A stretch of 64,000 nt of DNA from Gimesia benthica (GTDB lineage Bacteria > Planctomycetota > Planctomycetia > Planctomycetales > Planctomycetaceae). Below, one piece after another: positions 1 through 9,710 of the stretch. Position numbers and translations under genes: made by a program. The notes under the pieces are model-generated. The model did no database searches. It saw only the letters and a list, made by a program, of their open reading frames with translations, and was not told where the DNA came from. Within the stretch, counting starts at the first letter, position 1, and each line of letters opens with the position of its first letter. The stretch is from assembly GCF_009720525.1 (NCBI RefSeq), contig NZ_CP043930.1, positions 6,212,001 through 6,276,000 of the forward strand, read 5' to 3'.

Positions 1-2622
1 GGCTATCCTTCCGCGTCGATTGTGCTTAAGCAGATTCCGGGCTCTAACGCTGCGGACGTGATTGCGAAAGTGAAGGAGAAACTGAAAGAGATCAAGACGG
101 AGTCATTCCCGCCGGGGATGGACTACGCGATCAGTTACGACGTTTCGAACTTCCTGGATGCTTCTATCGAGAAGGTGCTGCATACCCTGTTCGAAGCGTT
201 TATCCTGGTGTCGCTGGTGGTCTTCCTGTTCCTGGGTGACTTCCGTAGTACGCTGATTCCGACGCTCGCGGTGCCGGTGTCGTTGATCGGGACATTCTTC
301 TTTATGAGTCTGTTCGGCATGTCGATCAACCTGATTACGCTGTTCGCACTGGTGCTGGCGATCGGGGTTGTGGTCGACGACGCGATCGTGGTGGTGGAAG
401 CGGTGCATGAAAAGATGCACGCCAAGCACCTCTCGCCATATGCAGCTACCAAAGAGGTGGTGGCTGAGATCAGCGGTGCGATCATCGCGATTACCCTGGT
501 GATGACCTCCGTGTTTATTCCGGTGACCTTCATGCCCGGGGCGGTGGGTGTGTTCTATCGTCAGTTCGCATTGACGATGGCGATGTCCATTGTGCTGTCC
601 GGTGTGGTCGCGTTGACACTGACGCCTGTGTTGTGTGCGATGATTCTCAAGCCGCATACCGGCTATGTCGAACAGAAGGGGATCGTCGGTCTGATTAACC
701 GCCTGCTCAAGAAGATCAGTGGCCGGTATGCCTTTGTGCTGCGGGGACTGCTGTGTGTCTTCCTCGGGGCTGCAGTGGGATATGGCGTTTACGAACTGCT
801 GCATGTGGAGATCGTGCACGAAGTGCTTTCGGAACAGGTTGAACTGACGCATCTGCGGACCGTGATTATCGGGGTCGTGATGGCGGTGTTGTTCGCCTTT
901 ACGTTCCGGGCGGTCTTCTCCGGCAGTGAACCCAACGAGAAGAAAAAGAAGGGGCCGATCGGCATCTTTCTGTACTACTTCGACCGGGGTGTGGACAAGG
1001 TGACGAATGCGTTTACCTGGATTGTGGGTCTGATCATCACCCGGCGTATCTTCACCATGATTGTGATTGGTGTATTCGGTTACGGGATTTTGCTGGTCAA
1101 CGAAGTGCTGCCTTCCGGGTTCATTCCGCTGGAAGACCAGGGGGTAATCTATGGGATTATCCAGACGCCCCCCGGTTCCACGCTGGAGTATACGAACTCG
1201 AAGTCGCATGAACTGCAGAAGATCTGTGAAGAGTTCGATGAAATTACTTCAGTGACTTCACTGGCGGGTTACGAAATTCTGACGGAAGGTCGTGGTTCCA
1301 ACGCGGGTACCTGTCTGATTAACCTGAAGCCCTGGTCCGAGCGGAAGCTGACTTCGAAAGAGATCATTGAAGAGCTCGAACAGAAAGGGCGGGCGATTGC
1401 CAACGTGAAGCTTGAATTCTTCGAGCCGCCTGCGGTGCCCGGTTTCGGTGCAGCCGGTGGTTTCTCGCTCTGTCTGCTCGATAAGACCAACAGTGGCGAC
1501 TACGACGCGTTCGGTAAAATCACCGAAAACTTCCTGGCGGAACTGGGTAAGCGGAAAGAGTTGAAGGGTCTGTTTACCTTCTTCGCGAATAACTATCCGC
1601 AGTACGAAGTTGTGATCGACAACGACGTGGCGATGCAGAAGGGGGTCTCGATTGCAGACGCGATGGAAAACCTTTCGATTGTCGTGGGTAGTACATGGGA
1701 GCAGGGTTTCATTCGCTTCGGACAGTTCTACAAAGTGTATGTGCAGTCCGCGCCGGAGTTTCGTCGGTATCCTGAAGACCTGCGGAACATGTTCGTCAAA
1801 AATGATGAAGGAGAGATGGTACCTTACTCAGCGTTTATGAAGATCAAGAAGATGCAGGGGATGAACGAAATCAACCGTTATAACCTGTATACGACGGCGA
1901 TTATTCAGGGAGCTCCTTCGACTGGTTACAGTTCCGGTCAGGCAATCGATGCGATTAAGGAAGTGGCGGAAAAGACGCTGCCTCACGGATATGGTATCGG
2001 CTGGCAGGGGCTGGCGTACGACGAGGCCAGCAAGGGGAATACGGCGATCTACATTTTTGCGATCGTGGTGATCTTTGTGTACCTGGTGCTGGTGGGTCAG
2101 TACGAGAGTTTCATTCTGCCCCTGGCGGTAATTATCTCGCTGCCCGTCGGTCTGTTTGGTTCGTTCCTGATGTTGAAGTCGATGGGGCTGGCCAACGATG
2201 TGTACTGTCAGATTGGTCTGGTCATGCTGGTGGGGCTGTTGGGTAAAAACGCGATTCTGATTATTGAATTCGCGGTACAGCGACGCCAGGAAGGACTGAG
2301 CATCAAGGATGCGGGGGTCGAAGGTGGTAAGCTGCGATTCCGGCCGATCGTGATGACGTCGTTCGCGTTTATCGCGGGTCTGGTTCCCCTGGTACGAGCT
2401 ACGGGGCCGGGTGCCATCGGTAACCGAACTATTGGTACCACGGCGGTCGGTGGGATGCTCATGGGGACCCTGATCGGGGTGTTTGTGATCCCCGGTCTGT
2501 ACTTTCTGTTCGCCAAGATGTCTGACGGGAAGAAGCTCATCAAGGATGAGCATGATGAACCGCTCAGCGAGTTGGTCGAGCACAGGAGTCACAGTGATCA
2601 CTACGAAGAACCCGAGCATTAA
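1..2622 (+). CDS. RND (HAE1/AcrB-type) efflux permease, 5' truncated by window edge
   Basis: Inner-membrane proton-driven multidrug exporter subunit of a tripartite pump. The reading frame is open from base 1, and its first residues (GYPSASIVLKQIPGSNA) are the porter-domain motif that precedes the central part of the family, so roughly the first 300 residues lie outside the window. Visible hallmarks are the TM4 proton-relay motif VVDDAIVVVE with its Asp pair, the TM10 motif GLLGKNAILIIEF with the conserved Lys, and two clusters of membrane segments separated by a periplasmic porter domain. An extra hydrophobic and charged insert near residues 240-330 lies between the two halves and is longer than in AcrB. 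A strong terminator follows, and the outer-membrane partner is encoded next on the same strand. The adaptor protein is presumably upstream. The substrate cannot be predicted. Confidence 0.93.
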   Translation, partial: GYPSASIVLKQIPGSNAADVIAKVKEKLKEIKTESFPPGMDYAISYDVSNFLDASIEKVLHTLFEAFILVSLVVFLFLGDFRSTLIPTLAVPVSLIGTFFFMSLFGMSINLITLFALVLAIGVVVDDAIVVVEAVHEKMHAKHLSPYAATKEVVAEISGAIIAITLVMTSVFIPVTFMPGAVGVFYRQFALTMAMSIVLSGVVALTLTPVLCAMILKPHTGYVEQKGIVGLINRLLKKISGRYAFVLRGLLCVFLGAAVGYGVYELLHVEIVHEVLSEQVELTHLRTVIIGVVMAVLFAFTFRAVFSGSEPNEKKKKGPIGIFLYYFDRGVDKVTNAFTWIVGLIITRRIFTMIVIGVFGYGILLVNEVLPSGFIPLEDQGVIYGIIQTPPGSTLEYTNSKSHELQKICEEFDEITSVTSLAGYEILTEGRGSNAGTCLINLKPWSERKLTSKEIIEELEQKGRAIANVKLEFFEPPAVPGFGAAGGFSLCLLDKTNSGDYDAFGKITENFLAELGKRKELKGLFTFFANNYPQYEVVIDNDVAMQKGVSIADAMENLSIVVGSTWEQGFIRFGQFYKVYVQSAPEFRRYPEDLRNMFVKNDEGEMVPYSAFMKIKKMQGMNEINRYNLYTTAIIQGAPSTGYSSGQAIDAIKEVAEKTLPHGYGIGWQGLAYDEASKGNTAIYIFAIVVIFVYLVLVGQYESFILPLAVIISLPVGLFGSFLMLKSMGLANDVYCQIGLVMLVGLLGKNAILIIEFAVQRRQEGLSIKDAGVEGGKLRFRPIVMTSFAFIAGLVPLVRATGPGAIGNRTIGTTAVGGMLMGTLIGVFVIPGLYFLFAKMSDGKKLIKDEHDEPLSELVEHRSHSDHYEEPEH

Positions 2623-2654
2623 CGGGCCGGAGACGGTCTTGTAAACAGGAGAGA

Positions 2655-2707
2655 ACGCACGGTGCTGGACCACAAATATCTGGTTCAGCGCCGTGCGTGT
2701 TTTTTTG
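2655..2707 (+). terminator. Rho-independent terminator of the RND gene
   Basis: A 13-bp stem (ACGCACGGTGCTG pairing with CAGCGCCGTGCGT, one G-T wobble) with an 18-nt loop is followed by a run of T residues. It lies 33 nt after the permease stop codon and separates the permease from the outer-membrane gene. Confidence 0.85.
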
Positions 2708-3286
2708 TGTAAGGCACAACAATCAGTATAAAAAACTCTGATTTTCAAATGTGAAACCGTATCGATTACGCAAGCTTTTCCTGAGTCGCTTGGGCGTTAA
2801 ACGCAACGCCTGTATGCGTTCCACATGCGTGCCAACAGGCGGAAAAGTTTGACAGGCTTTCCCGATTGTATCTTTCTGCGAACGTCTTACAGGCTGTCCT
2901 GAGACGTGGCGCAGGCCGCAAACTCAACACAGCTTCTGCAGGCGTAACTTTGTTATTTCAGCGTGAAAAGAATTCACAAGTTACAGTCCTATCCTGCACT
3001 TACACGGGAAGAGCCTGTATTGCAGTACGACGCTTTCGTTGATGCTGTTATGTGAATTTAAATTGCTGCAGGCAATATAGTGGATTGCATGATTCTATGG
3101 TCTGCAGCGAACTAACTGCCGATAACAATTGAGACGGCTCTCAAGATACCCGCCTCGTTTCAGCTGTCTCGGTTCGATCGTTCAGATCGGATCCATCCGG
3201 AAGGATTTCGGATATTCTCCGGGGCGGATGCTGCTGTGTCCCCCTCGAAAGAAGCGAGATGAATTCAGTTTCACTGTTTAACAGGA
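2708..3286. other. Non-coding spacer upstream of the outer-membrane efflux gene
   Basis: No credible reading frame is seen. The stretch presumably carries the promoter of the outer-membrane lipoprotein gene, because the previous gene ends in a terminator. A TTGACA at 2849-2854 has no well-spaced -10 box, so no promoter is assigned. Confidence 0.5.
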
Positions 3287-5116
3287 ATGACGACAGTCGC
3301 AGGGTGCAGAATAATGAGATGGAACTCCCCCACTGTTTTTTTATATAACGCGATCCAACAACCGCATGTGATTGCTTTGGCGATGGTCTGCAGCATGCTG
3401 CTGCTTTCAGGGTGTCAGATCCCGGATCTGTTTGGTGCGTCTGAAGGAGCGCCTCTGCCGGATGACTTCAGCGGGAGAGCAAGTGTCGACAGCTCCGCTG
3501 ACGTGGGCATCAAGGAATTCTTCGATGATCCCACGCTGACCTTTCTGATTGGTCAGGGGCTGGCATCGAACCAGGAACTGCAGATCCGCAACTGGGAAGT
3601 CCAGGTCGCCAGCAACGAGGTCCTGTCGCGACGAGGTGCTTATCTCCCCTTCGTCACGGTGGGAGCTGAGGGGGGAGTTGATCGGACCAGTCGTTTCACT
3701 CCCCTGGGAGCCGCTGAGGATCAGTTAACCTACCCGGGTTCGGGCGGAGCGAATTTCCCGGACCCCATAGGGAATGTGAGACTGTCTGCGAATCTGTTAT
3801 GGCGGATCGACGTCTGGCGTGAATTGAGAAATGCCCGCGATGCTGCAGAACAGCGTTTGTGCGAAGCAATTGAACTGCGGAACTATTTCGTGACCCAGCT
3901 GGTGGCTGAAGTTGCGGACAATTACTACGAGCTGGCTGCCCTGGATCAGCGACTGGTCTATCTGAATCAGACCATTGAACTGCAGAAGAAGAGCCTGGAA
4001 GTAGCGAAGTTCCAGAAGGATGCGGCTCGGGGAACCGAACTGGGTGTCCAGCGATTCCTGGCGGAAGTCCGTAAAAACGAGAGTGAAAAGCTGATCGTGA
4101 GTCAGCGGATTATTGAAGTCGAGAACAGAATCAACTTCCTCGTTGGTCGTTATCCACAAGCAGTGGACCGGGTTGGCTGGGATTTCATCAAGCTCGATTC
4201 TCAGCCTTTGCACGTCGGTGTTCCTTCACAGCTGCTGTTGAATCGTCGTGATATTCAGGCTGCGGAACGCGAAGTAGCTGCTTCCGGTCTGGATGTGCTG
4301 GTTGCCCGGGCCCGTTTCTTCCCCCGGTTTGATATTACTGCCAGCGTGGGATATGAGGCTTTCAATCCCCGTTACCTGTTTGATCCAGGTGCATTCATTG
4401 CGAATGCCGCCGGTGGTCTGGTCGCACCGCTGCTTAACAAGAAAGCCATCCAGGCGGATTACAAGAATGCGAACGCCCGCCAGATCCAGGCGATCTACCA
4501 TTATCAGCGGACTGTGCTGAATGCATTCACGGAAGTCGCGAACGGAATCTCCAAAGTCGAGAAATACCGTTCCAGTGTCGAGCTCAAGCATAGCCAGGTG
4601 AAAGCCCTCGAAGAATCTGTTTCGGTGGCAACTCAACTGTTCCAGAACGCCCGGGCAGAATACATCGACGTGCTGTTCTCTCAGCGTGACCTGCTCGAAG
4701 CGAGAACCGACCTGATTGAGACCAAGCAGCAGCAGTTGTCTGCGATCGTCAATACTTATCAGGCTCTCGGTGGTGGTTTCCTGATGTCGAATGCTGGCGA
4801 TGTGTATGACGAACACTTCACTCCGGAGCCGCCTCAAATGGACGGTGGCATGGGAGTGCCTCCCGTACCGGATAATTTCGATATGACATCGGCCTCGGGT
4901 AAAGCCAGCCTGATGCCAGGTTCAGAAGACCAGGCACCGCCGGCTGCTCCCGTCACGGAAATCGTGCTGCCACCCGCGCCTGCACCGGGTAAAGTCAGTC
5001 TGGAATCAGTTCAGACTGAGGACGAGTCGCAACCGCCTTCGTTGGGCGAAGTCAGTCTGACACCGCCGGTCGGCGATGCGGCACTGCCTCCTTCGCTGCG
5101 TGAGGACAGCCTGTAG
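3287..5116 (+). CDS. TolC/NodT-family outer-membrane efflux lipoprotein
   Basis: Outer-membrane channel partner of the RND pump. The N-terminus has a hydrophobic segment ending in a lipobox (LLLSGC), so the protein should be lipid-anchored. Two outer-membrane-efflux repeats follow, with the family's long amphipathic helices rich in Glu, Gln and Arg (for example near residues 200-290 and 400-500). Usual NodT-type proteins are about 460-500 residues. This one has an additional C-terminal tail of about 90 residues rich in Pro, Ala and Ser with repeated G-K/E-A/V-S-L motifs. An alternative start ten codons in (3314) has a better-spaced AGGG ribosome site. The gene is followed directly by a strong terminator, so with the permease it forms an efflux locus that is probably transcribed in two units. 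Confidence 0.9.
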   Translation: MTTVAGCRIMRWNSPTVFLYNAIQQPHVIALAMVCSMLLLSGCQIPDLFGASEGAPLPDDFSGRASVDSSADVGIKEFFDDPTLTFLIGQGLASNQELQIRNWEVQVASNEVLSRRGAYLPFVTVGAEGGVDRTSRFTPLGAAEDQLTYPGSGGANFPDPIGNVRLSANLLWRIDVWRELRNARDAAEQRLCEAIELRNYFVTQLVAEVADNYYELAALDQRLVYLNQTIELQKKSLEVAKFQKDAARGTELGVQRFLAEVRKNESEKLIVSQRIIEVENRINFLVGRYPQAVDRVGWDFIKLDSQPLHVGVPSQLLLNRRDIQAAEREVAASGLDVLVARARFFPRFDITASVGYEAFNPRYLFDPGAFIANAAGGLVAPLLNKKAIQADYKNANARQIQAIYHYQRTVLNAFTEVANGISKVEKYRSSVELKHSQVKALEESVSVATQLFQNARAEYIDVLFSQRDLLEARTDLIETKQQQLSAIVNTYQALGGGFLMSNAGDVYDEHFTPEPPQMDGGMGVPPVPDNFDMTSASGKASLMPGSEDQAPPAAPVTEIVLPPAPAPGKVSLESVQTEDESQPPSLGEVSLTPPVGDAALPPSLREDSL

Positions 5117-5136
5117 TCCGAGAGTAAGAAAACGAC

Positions 5137-5184
5137 AACGCCTGGTGAGACGGATCAATTTCAGTTTCACCAGGCGTTTTTTTA
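5137..5184 (+). terminator. Rho-independent terminator of the efflux lipoprotein gene
   Basis: A perfect 11-bp stem (ACGCCTGGTGA with TCACCAGGCGT), an 18-nt loop and a seven-T run, starting about 20 nt after the stop codon. Confidence 0.9.
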
Positions 5185-5238
5185 TTGATAAGAACAGCTT
5201 GCCCTTACAGGAACATCATTCGCATCCATCGGTAATTC

Positions 5239-5622
5239 TTACTCTTCCAGACGTTTGTTGAGCCAGCTGGAGACCTGATGGTATAGATGCCGGCCGACGG
5301 AGTGGTGCTGAGGCCGACAGGTGACATCAATCCGCTGTCCTGCATACAGCTCTAAAGACTGATCTGAGGCAAGCGAGACCACGAGGTTGAACCGGGGATC
5401 GAGCAGCTCGTATTCGTCTCCCTGTTTTTCGGAAGACGCTGGTTTGACAGGCAGCGCACCGCCGTAAGCTGCTGCGAGAGCGGGATGAGTTAACGATACA
5501 CTGGCACGAGGGACCACCTTCTGCACCGGACAGGGAATCGCTTGATGGTGAGGGAGATGTGCCAGGACGGTGCTCCCCGGCGTGTTCAGGAAATGCTCGA
5601 GCTCATGCTGCGCAACGAAAGA
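5239..5622 (-). pseudogene. C-terminal fragment of a HlyD/M50-associated membrane-fusion-type protein
   Basis: The minus-strand frame is open from inside the neighbouring RAYT element to the stop at 5239. It reads like the end of planctomycete HlyD-type adaptor proteins: a FLNTPGSTVLAHLP segment, PHPAL/YGG-like spacing, then an ELYAGQRIDV turn and a basic amphipathic C-terminal helix. The coding sense continues upstream of the first possible start (GTG at 5526) as far as about 5620, where the repeat end of the RAYT element begins. No matching 5' portion is found beyond the element, so the gene lost its N-terminal part. The family assignment rests on pattern recognition of the C-terminal region only. 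Confidence 0.5.
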
Positions 5623-5623
5623 A

Positions 5624-6369
5624 AAAGGGGTCAGGACTCTATTCTGTTTTCATTCTCACTGGTTTCTGCTATACATTGGTTATGCCCAGAGCCAAACGAA
5701 TTTGTCCTGCCGGTGAGGTATTTCATGTGCTGAACCGGTCTGTTGCGCGGCTGACTCTGTTTGAGAAGCCAGACGATTATGCTGCGTTCATGCGAGTCGT
5801 CGAGGAAACGTGGCAGAAGAATCCTCTGCCGATCTTTGCGATGTCCGTGATGCCCAACCACTGGCACTTTGTCGTGCGACCTACCACGGATACCCAGTTA
5901 ACGGACTTCTTCCGACGACTCACCGTCACTCACACGATGCGCTGGCACGCTGATTACGCAACGGGCGGTACCGGCCACCTCTATCAGGGACGCTTCAATT
6001 CGTTTCCGATTCAATCCGACGTCCATTTACTGACCGTCATGCGTTATGTTGAACGTAACCCGTTGCGGGCGAATCTGGTCCAGCAGGCAGAGGAGTGGGA
6101 GTACGGCTCCGCCTGGGCCCGGCAGCAGAAACAAGACAAGCCGGAATGGCTGGCGACACTCAAGAATCCGCAGTTGCCGCGGACCTGGCGGGCCCTGGTC
6201 AACAAACCCCAGACCGACGCCGAACTGGCGGCCCTCCGAAAATGCATTGTCCGCGGCACTCCCTTCGGCAATGAAAAATGGACCAGCAACACAGCCCAAA
6301 GGCTGTCATTGGAAAGTACCACCCGACCCCGAGGCAGACCACGCATCAGAAAAGAGTCCTGACCCCTTT
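5624..6369. mobile_element. RAYT / IS200-like element with 17-bp terminal inverted repeats
   Basis: The ends AAAGGGGTCAGGACTCT (5624-5640) and AGAGTCCTGACCCCTTT (6353-6369) are perfect 17-bp inverted repeats bracketing a Y1 transposase gene. The right repeat overlaps the last codons and stop of that gene. No target duplication is visible. Confidence 0.8.
5682..6362 (+). CDS. REP-associated tyrosine transposase (Y1 / HUH family)
   Basis: Single-strand DNA transposase-like protein of 226 residues starting at MPRAKRICPAGEVF. This start was chosen because the residues before it do not resemble the family and would be encoded across the terminal repeat. The HUH metal-binding motif is seen as MPNHWHF (His60, His62). 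The catalytic helix with Tyr is seen as RYVERNPLRANL near residues 121-132. The YQGRFNSFPI block and an Arg/Lys-rich tail are typical of RAYTs. The family acts on REP-like hairpins and is usually domesticated or present at low copy number. The inverted repeats at both ends of this unit are consistent with such a substrate. Confidence 0.9.
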   Translation: MPRAKRICPAGEVFHVLNRSVARLTLFEKPDDYAAFMRVVEETWQKNPLPIFAMSVMPNHWHFVVRPTTDTQLTDFFRRLTVTHTMRWHADYATGGTGHLYQGRFNSFPIQSDVHLLTVMRYVERNPLRANLVQQAEEWEYGSAWARQQKQDKPEWLATLKNPQLPRTWRALVNKPQTDAELAALRKCIVRGTPFGNEKWTSNTAQRLSLESTTRPRGRPRIRKES

Positions 6370-6398
6370 ATTTATCCTCGTGGTAATCCCCGACAGCT

Positions 6399-6692
6399 TT
6401 AAAGCTTTCCGCTACGACGTTTGCGGTAGGTGATGTATACCGTGATAAACGTGATTACGCAGACTGCTTTCAGGATGAAGAGTGAAAGGGGTTGATACCA
6501 GGCGCGGGTTGAGACTTCGATCAGATCGGAGACTCCGAACAGCGCGAATGCGATGCTGCAGGCGATGGCTAAATCTCTGTTTTGCTGCAGCCGACGCAGT
6601 TGGACGAGAAACAGACACGCAATGGAAATCCAGAGAATTGCTTCAGCCAGATTGAGTATCTGATCCAGTTCCAGTGATTGAATAAAGCTCAT
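6399..6692 (-). CDS. Small three-helix membrane protein, unknown function
   Basis: A 97-residue protein with three hydrophobic segments (about residues 14-32, 42-58 and 70-88), acidic at the N-terminus and ending in a basic YRKRRSGKL tail. It starts with ATG and has typical coding composition. No family is recognised. It lies just beyond the RAYT element on the opposite strand, with no obvious operon partner. It may be a planctomycete-specific small membrane protein. Confidence 0.65.
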   Translation of the reverse strand: MSFIQSLELDQILNLAEAILWISIACLFLVQLRRLQQNRDLAIACSIAFALFGVSDLIEVSTRAWYQPLSLFILKAVCVITFITVYITYRKRRSGKL

Positions 6693-7718
6693 CCGAAGTC
6701 TGATTCCCGTAATTCATGAGCAACCTGTCAAGACGCATGTGTCTTCCCTCAAGATATTATAGCGATGCTCCCTGGGATTGAGTGCCTGATTCTGTTCCAG
6801 ACTTCGAATTCTGTTCCCTGGTCAACGGTGAAGTATTGCGCTGCTGTTCGTACATTTCAGCTGTTGGATTTTCAGCTTGGGTGGTGCGTCCCTTTGCCTA
6901 AAATGGCTCGTTTGATCTGGCTGTTTCTCAATCTGGGATCGGCGATCGGGGGGCGGTTCTTAAATTGAACGGTCCCTACCAAAGTCGTTTCATCTGGGGC
7001 TGACGCCCTGTGGTTCATTTGGTCTGTCAGGCTCATCTGCTCTGAAGAGATCTGTTGGCTGTCAGACATACTCCTTGAGTGCTGGTGAGGATTATGTGGA
7101 ACGGCGCGGGGGCGTCAAGGGGATTGTTGGGGTTGAGTTCAGTGTGAGGTTCACTGAGTTGCTGGTGAGATGCATTTGAAATGCTCTGAAAGTGCTCCGA
7201 AATGATTTGAAATTCTACGAGACATTGAGAACCGGTGCTGTCTGTTCCGGTGAAAAACCGGAAAAAACGACGGCGATTCAGGTGATCCTGGGGCGCTGGT
7301 TCGCAGTGTTCCAGTGCTCGGATCATCCGCCTCGCGCGCGAAGCACAATTTCACAACTTTATGATTCGGGGAGTGCCGATCAAGGTCAATCTATTCAGTC
7401 TTGGAGACAAAGGTGCGCTGGATAAATGGGAGGTGGCTGGTGGGGATCGAGGACCAAATGCAGAAAATCAGTGGGGTCTCGCGGATTTTTATAAAAACAT
7501 GTATTCCCATTGATCGGTCAACGATCGGTTTTTCGGTACTTCAGATGAGTAGAGGCACTCGCGCGCCAGTGAATGCCTTTCGAGTTGTCGACTGCATGAA
7601 CCCGGAAAGAGCTGAATGCGTTGCCAGTTATTTCTTGTGAGGAAGTTCTTGTTATTCCGATTTAAACATCACATAATGATCTTGAGGTGCAAAAACGTTC
7701 ATAAAAAGGGCCAACGCA
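6693..7718. other. About 1 kb without a recognisable gene
   Basis: Only short overlapping frames with poor coding character on both strands. No tRNA, IS end or terminator is recognised. The last part (about 7640-7718) precedes the DUF1559 gene and is AT-rich, so it should hold that gene's promoter. Confidence 0.4.
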
Positions 7719-8743
7719 ATGTTACGCACACCTGATCAAAGACGTGGATTTACACTGATTGAACTACTGGTATCTATCTCTATTATCGCTGTACTGATAG
7801 CACTACTGCTACCTGCAGTTCAGCAGGCGCGGGAGGCCGCCCGGCGTTCCCAGTGCAAAAACAATCTCAAGCAGGTCGGTTTGGCGCTGCAGAATTATCA
7901 CAGCGACTACCTGGTATTTCCGCTGGGGGTCCGGAACCAGTACCTTGGTTTCGGGTCGAGCTGGTGGGTGGGGCTGCTGCCTTATCTGGAATATGGCACT
8001 CTTTACAACATGTATGATCACGACGTCGCCAGCTGCGGGTTCACGCCTTTGAATCCGGCGCTGGTGGCAGATGTCAGCATGCCGGTCATGCTGTGCCCGT
8101 CGAGTCCGCTGGATGCCCGTGTCAATGGTGTTCTGATCCCTGGGGTAAATATGACAATGCCCCACTACGCAGGAATTTCCGGGGCGACGAATACCGGTAC
8201 TGTGATGGGCGATCAACTTCACTTTGCGGATGATCTGTTTCCTTCCACGGATAACTCACTTTGCTGTCTGCCCCACCTGGATGGGCGGGTTGCCGCGGGG
8301 GGCGTGCTGATTCCCAATCGGACCATCGCGATTCGAGACATCACAGACGGTTCATCAAATACGATTGTGGTGGGAGAGATCTCCAGCTCGGTGCTGAAGT
8401 CAGGGGTCAGTCTGCGTGTCGACGCGGGGAATCCGAGTGGCTGGGCCGCGGGAACGGTGAGTGTCGGGACGCCTCCCAAATGTTGGGGCCCGGTGGTTTC
8501 ACGCCAGCGTTTCCGGTGTTCAACCTGACAACGGTGCGTTATCCGATTGGAACGAAGGATGGCGGGCTGCCGGGCATTCATACGGATGGGGGGCCTAATA
8601 ATCCACTGATTTCAGCGCATAGTGGCGGCACACAGTGTCTGTTGACGGACGGCTCGGTACGTTTTCTGAGTGAGAATATGAATCTGGAAACATTGAAAAA
8701 TCTATGTACCCGCAATGACGGGAAGGTTCTCGGAGAATATTAA
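7719..8743 (+). pseudogene. DUF1559 prepilin-like (H-X9-DG) protein, frameshifted
   Basis: Planctomycete secreted protein with a type II pseudopilin N-terminus: the cleavage/methylation motif GFTLIELLVSISIIAVLIALLLP, then the signature QQAREAARRSQCKNNLKQVGLALQNYH. The first frame runs to 8528 but loses similarity at about 8480. The family's C-terminal part ([13 protein letters not shown]... HSGG...[14 protein letters not shown], containing the H-X9-DG motif) continues in the next frame to the stop at 8743. One missing base within about 8475-8490, next to GGGG and CCC runs, would rejoin the two. Restored length would be about 341 residues, normal for the family. No Shine-Dalgarno sequence is obvious. 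It may be a recent pseudogene or an assembly error. Confidence 0.8.
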
Positions 8744-8867
8744 CAGTAAGGGAGGTGATCTTAGAGCGAAAACGGAAGTAGCGATTCAGATTAACTTTGA
8801 AGCAAACTGTTTTTTCAACTCAGAATCCTGTAGCGTCACATGATTCAAAATGAAAGGGCCGACTGTG

Positions 8868-9623
8868 ATGAACCGAATGAAACTGACTTTGTTAACGGGA
8901 GCGTGTTTCCTGCTCTGCTGCCTGGCGGGGAATACGAATACGAGCGTGGCTGGCGAAAAGAAGGCACCAGTAAAACCAGATCCCAAGCTGATTACCTGCG
9001 TCTGCAAACAGGTTCCCCTGGGACCTGTCGGAGGGAATCTCTGGGCCTGGATGGCGTATCGCTATCAGTACGAAACGGACTGTTCTGCAGCGACCGCAGT
9101 TTCAATCATTGAGTACAGTGAATATACCACCGCTTACCCGGAAACGTTATGTGTGGGCTCAGGGAATTGTGGCGACCAGTGTTCGGAAAGAAAGAAATCT
9201 GACGAGAAAAAATCGAAGGGTGAACCGGTAATTAACCACTATCTGCATCCATTGCCGGCGAATCAGAATGCGAAAGTCGATTTGTATCCGCCTCAGACGA
9301 AGTATCATTACGATATCGTGCAGACCCGTTATCTGAAATTCAAAGACGAGATGCCAGGCAAACACAAATATGCCAAGGTATTCTTCCTCTGCGTTTCCGA
9401 ATCCCCGAATCCGACCGAGCAGCCCGACGCGGTTTACTTCTGGTACGGGTTTGAAATTGAAAAACCGACGGGTGTGAAACCGATCACTCTGCCTTATGGC
9501 TATGCAAGCAGAAGAGCCGATTATCAGGCAAGTGACAGCATGGGAGGCTGGAGCCAGGGGAAATGTGGCCACTTCGGGTTTCTGGATTACGGTGGATCGC
9601 AGTACCTGATTCGCTTTAAGTAA
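8868..9623 (+). CDS. Secreted Cys-containing protein of unknown function
   Basis: A 251-residue protein with a clear signal peptide (MNRMKLTLLTGACFLLCCLAG) and a mature part containing about eight Cys. The ATG at 8868 is preferred over 8850 because an AAAGG site lies ten bases before it and the signal peptide then begins with basic residues. The middle carries a CVGSGNCGDQC stretch and a Lys-rich linker; the C-terminal half is rich in Tyr, Trp and Gly. No known domain is recognised. It follows the DUF1559 gene on the same strand with about 120 bases between and ends in a terminator, so the two may be co-transcribed. Possibly exported and disulfide-stabilised. Confidence 0.75.
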   Translation: MNRMKLTLLTGACFLLCCLAGNTNTSVAGEKKAPVKPDPKLITCVCKQVPLGPVGGNLWAWMAYRYQYETDCSAATAVSIIEYSEYTTAYPETLCVGSGNCGDQCSERKKSDEKKSKGEPVINHYLHPLPANQNAKVDLYPPQTKYHYDIVQTRYLKFKDEMPGKHKYAKVFFLCVSESPNPTEQPDAVYFWYGFEIEKPTGVKPITLPYGYASRRADYQASDSMGGWSQGKCGHFGFLDYGGSQYLIRFK

Positions 9624-9662
9624 ACGAACCTTCAATGCCACTCTGGGAGAAGGCGATACAGG

Positions 9663-9710
9663 CAACCCGCAGATCATGACAGCTCTGTCACTGGTTTGCG
9701 GGTTGTTTTT
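9663..9710 (+). terminator. Rho-independent terminator of the secreted-protein gene
   Basis: A 9-bp stem CAACCCGCA / TGCGGGTTG followed by five T residues. It overlaps the 3' end of the convergent kinase gene, whose stop lies in the loop. Confidence 0.75.

Noticed and set aside
2849-2874. TTGACA with TATCTT downstream as promoter of the efflux lipoprotein gene
   Set aside because: The spacing is only 14 bases and the site is over 400 bases from the gene, so it is not a convincing promoter.
8474-8490. Programmed -1 frameshift in the DUF1559 gene
   Set aside because: No X-XXY-YYZ slippery heptamer in the correct phase is present, and two neighbouring genes show the same kind of single-base loss.
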